From the NCBI GenBank assembly GCA_900321845.1, contig ONXT01000230.1:1-6057 (forward strand): a stretch of 6,057 bases of DNA, written 5' to 3'. The DNA comes from an uncultured Bacteroidales bacterium. GTDB lineage: Bacteria > Bacteroidota > Bacteroidia > Bacteroidales > WCHB1-69. Shown here in pieces: positions 5,131 through 6,057 of the stretch; position 1 is the first letter of the stretch; each line of letters begins with the position of its first letter. Made by a program: the position numbers and the translations under genes. The notes below the pieces were generated by a model. It ran no database searches. It was not told the origin of the DNA and saw only the letters and a list, made by a program, of their open reading frames with translations.

Positions 5131-5445
5131 ATGGCATTAGAAATTACCGACAAGAATTTCGAAGAAGTCATTAAAACCGACAAGCTGGTCATCATTGACT
5201 TCTGGGCTACATGGTGCGGTCCCTGCCGCGCAATGGGTCCCGTTATCGACGAACTGGCGAAGGAGTATGAAGGACAGGTTGTCATCGGGAAATGCAATAC
5301 GGACGAGAACAACGACACCGCCATGAACTTTGGCGTTCGCAACATCCCGATGTTCGCATTCCTGAAAAACGGAGAAGTGGTTGAGACTTTGGTCGGTTCA
5401 CAGCCAAAAGCGAACTTTGTAAAGCTGATTGAATCCTATAAATAA
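5131..5445 (+). CDS. trxA: Thioredoxin
   Basis: A 104-residue thioredoxin of normal length. The active site WCGPC lies at 28-32 after FWAT. The buried Asp is D23. The cis-proline loop is NIPM (71-74), followed by FAFLKNGEVVETLVG. This small cytoplasmic protein uses a dithiol/disulfide pair to reduce targets such as ribonucleotide reductase and methionine sulfoxide reductases, and is itself reduced by thioredoxin reductase. There is no signal peptide, so it is cytoplasmic and not one of the exported thioredoxin-like proteins common in Bacteroidota. Two details differ from the textbook form: Met follows the cis-Pro where Thr is usual, and a third Cys (C55, in GKCNTDEN) occupies the region usually read as VDVDEN. 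It has its own promoter and lies nine bases from the tRNA-Leu gene. Confidence 0.95.
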   Translation: MALEITDKNFEEVIKTDKLVIIDFWATWCGPCRAMGPVIDELAKEYEGQVVIGKCNTDENNDTAMNFGVRNIPMFAFLKNGEVVETLVGSQPKANFVKLIESYK

Positions 5446-5454
5446 AGACCAATT

Positions 5455-5536
5455 GCCCGAGTGGCGGAACTGGTAGACGCGTACGTTTCAGGTGCGTATA
5501 TCGCAAGATGTGCAGGTTCGATTCCTGTCTCGGGCA
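5455..5536 (+). tRNA. tRNA-Leu (anticodon CAG)
   Basis: The sequence folds as a class II tRNA of 82 bases. The acceptor GCCCGAG (5455-5461) pairs fully with CTCGGGC (5529-5535), and A5536 is the discriminator. The D-arm stem is GCG/CGC around AACTGGTAGA-like sequence. The anticodon stem TACGT/GCGTA encloses the loop TTCAGGT, with CAG at 5489-5491. The variable arm is long (5499-5511) with an ATC-GCAA-GAT hairpin, typical of Leu. The T-arm GCAGG/CCTGT encloses TTCGATT. The discriminator A and long variable arm support Leu, which decodes CUG. CCA is not encoded: the bases after A5536 are CAC. The gene starts nine bases after the trxA stop and is probably cut from a shared transcript by RNase P. 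Confidence 0.95.
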
Positions 5537-5544
5537 CACGACAC

Positions 5545-5577
5545 AAAGGCCTTGGATTCCTTCCAAGGTCTTTTTTT
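5545..5577 (+). terminator. Rho-independent terminator after tRNA-Leu
   Basis: AGGCCTTGGA (5547-5556) pairs with TCCAAGGTCT (5562-5571) with one G-T wobble and a 5-base loop. An outer AA (5545-5546) pairs into the T7 run at 5571-5577. It is the only clear stop signal after both trxA and the tRNA. Confidence 0.88.
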
Positions 5578-5615
5578 GAAAAGAGCGCATATAATAACCA
5601 TTAAAAATCAATATT

Positions 5616-6057
5616 ATGAAAAAGAAACTATTCCTTGTTGCAATTCTTGCAATCCTGACCGGATTCTGCAGCTATGCCCAAGCCCCATACACGCATAGCT
5701 TCGGCTTCACCGCCGGCAATATGCAGGCATTCTCCTACAAAACCGTCGTTACCGACCACTTCGCCATCCAGCTCGACCTCGGTACAAAAATCACCATCGG
5801 TGTGGGCAAGAAAGGCTACACCCACGACCCGTGGACTTTGGAACTCAACCCTAACTTCCTCTACCAAGGCAACATCGGCAAAGGCCTCTACGGTTTCGTC
5901 GGTGGCGGCGTGAGCCTCGGCTACAATTTCGGCTTCCTCTACTACAACAGAAACTTGGACCGCTACTACAACTACATGTACCCCGACTATGCCCACTCCT
6001 CCGATCATGCCGGCTTCGGCAAATTCGGCGTCAACGCCATGATGGGGTTCGAATATA
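5616..6057 (+). CDS. Secreted, probable outer-membrane beta-barrel protein, N-terminal part (3' end outside window)
   Basis: The frame is open from the ATG at 5616 to the right edge, giving 147 residues. It begins with a clear Sec signal peptide: MKKK, then hydrophobic LFLVAILAILTGF, then CSYAQA with probable cleavage after A23 (AQA/PYT). The Cys at 18 follows Phe, so a lipobox is unlikely. The mature part shows short alternating strands rich in Gly, Tyr and Phe (HSFGFTAGNMQAFSY, FAIQLDLGTKITIGVG, GLYGFVGGGVSLGYNFGFLYYN), the usual look of small Bacteroidota outer-membrane barrels. A Tyr-rich stretch (NRNLDRYYNYMYPDYAH, about 111-127) probably forms an extracellular loop or long turn. I do not recognise a specific family. 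The leader after the tRNA terminator is A-rich and I see no TAnnTTTG promoter, so its transcription start is unclear. Confidence 0.75.
   Translation, partial: MKKKLFLVAILAILTGFCSYAQAPYTHSFGFTAGNMQAFSYKTVVTDHFAIQLDLGTKITIGVGKKGYTHDPWTLELNPNFLYQGNIGKGLYGFVGGGVSLGYNFGFLYYNRNLDRYYNYMYPDYAHSSDHAGFGKFGVNAMMGFEY

Noticed and set aside
5520..5540. tRNA-Leu 3' end as an attachment site for an integrated element
   Set aside because: No integrase gene and no second copy of the tRNA 3' end are visible, and the following gene looks like a chromosomal barrel protein.
5576..5595. TTGAAA...TATAAT-like boxes before the barrel gene
   Set aside because: The spacing between the boxes is only 8 bases and they overlap the terminator T-run; this is also not the promoter type used by the other genes.
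5628..6008. Minus-strand Val/Glu-rich open frame of 126 codons
   Set aside because: It mirrors the barrel gene, whose signal peptide and strand pattern are convincing; the Val/Glu/Ala richness is the reverse complement of the GGC/TTC/TAC-rich coding strand.

Overview
This window looks like chromosomal housekeeping DNA from a member of the Bacteroidota, probably order Bacteroidales. Four independent signs support this. First, several intergenic gaps carry the Bacteroidetes-type -7 box TAnnTTTG instead of a TATAAT box. Second, the genes have A-rich leaders with no clear Shine-Dalgarno sequence. Third, AMP nucleosidase is the short catalytic-domain-only form. Fourth, tsaE is followed by an alanine-dehydrogenase-family gene, a neighbourhood I recall from this phylum. 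I see no mobile element, CRISPR array, integrase or rRNA. Both ends cut through genes.

Layout, left to right. (a) The C-terminal domain of methionyl-tRNA formyltransferase (fmt, cut at the left edge), then an AT-rich gap with a promoter. (b) A small HU-family DNA-binding protein with a strong terminator. (c) A TrmH-like tRNA 2'-O-methyltransferase. (d) Ribosomal protein L19 (rplS) with its own promoter and terminator. (e) A polytopic ICMT/PEMT-type membrane methyltransferase that starts just after the rplS terminator. (f) A minus-strand pair, tsaE followed after one base by a shortened alanine-dehydrogenase-like gene. (g) AMP nucleosidase, divergent from tsaE, with interlocked promoters between them. 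(h) Thioredoxin followed after nine bases by tRNA-Leu(CAG) and a terminator. (i) The 5' part of a secreted, probable outer-membrane beta-barrel protein, cut at the right edge.

Most genes serve translation and its accessories: initiator tRNA formylation (fmt), tRNA 2'-O-methylation (trmH), ribosome structure (rplS), the t6A37 tRNA modification (tsaE) and tRNA-Leu. The others cover nucleoid structure (HU), purine nucleotide turnover (amn), thiol redox (trxA) and the envelope (membrane methyltransferase, barrel protein).

The most unusual item is the gene at 3110-3757 (minus). Its protein reads as the N-terminal part of the alanine dehydrogenase/transhydrogenase-alpha substrate-binding domain joined directly to that domain's C-terminal helices. 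The NAD-binding Rossmann domain that normally sits between them is missing, yet the frame is open and the gene is packed against tsaE. This suggests a retained non-dehydrogenase protein or an in-frame deletion remnant. The other points worth a second look are regulatory: interlocked divergent promoters, a trxA-tRNA transcription unit, and a terminator hairpin in the leader of the membrane methyltransferase.
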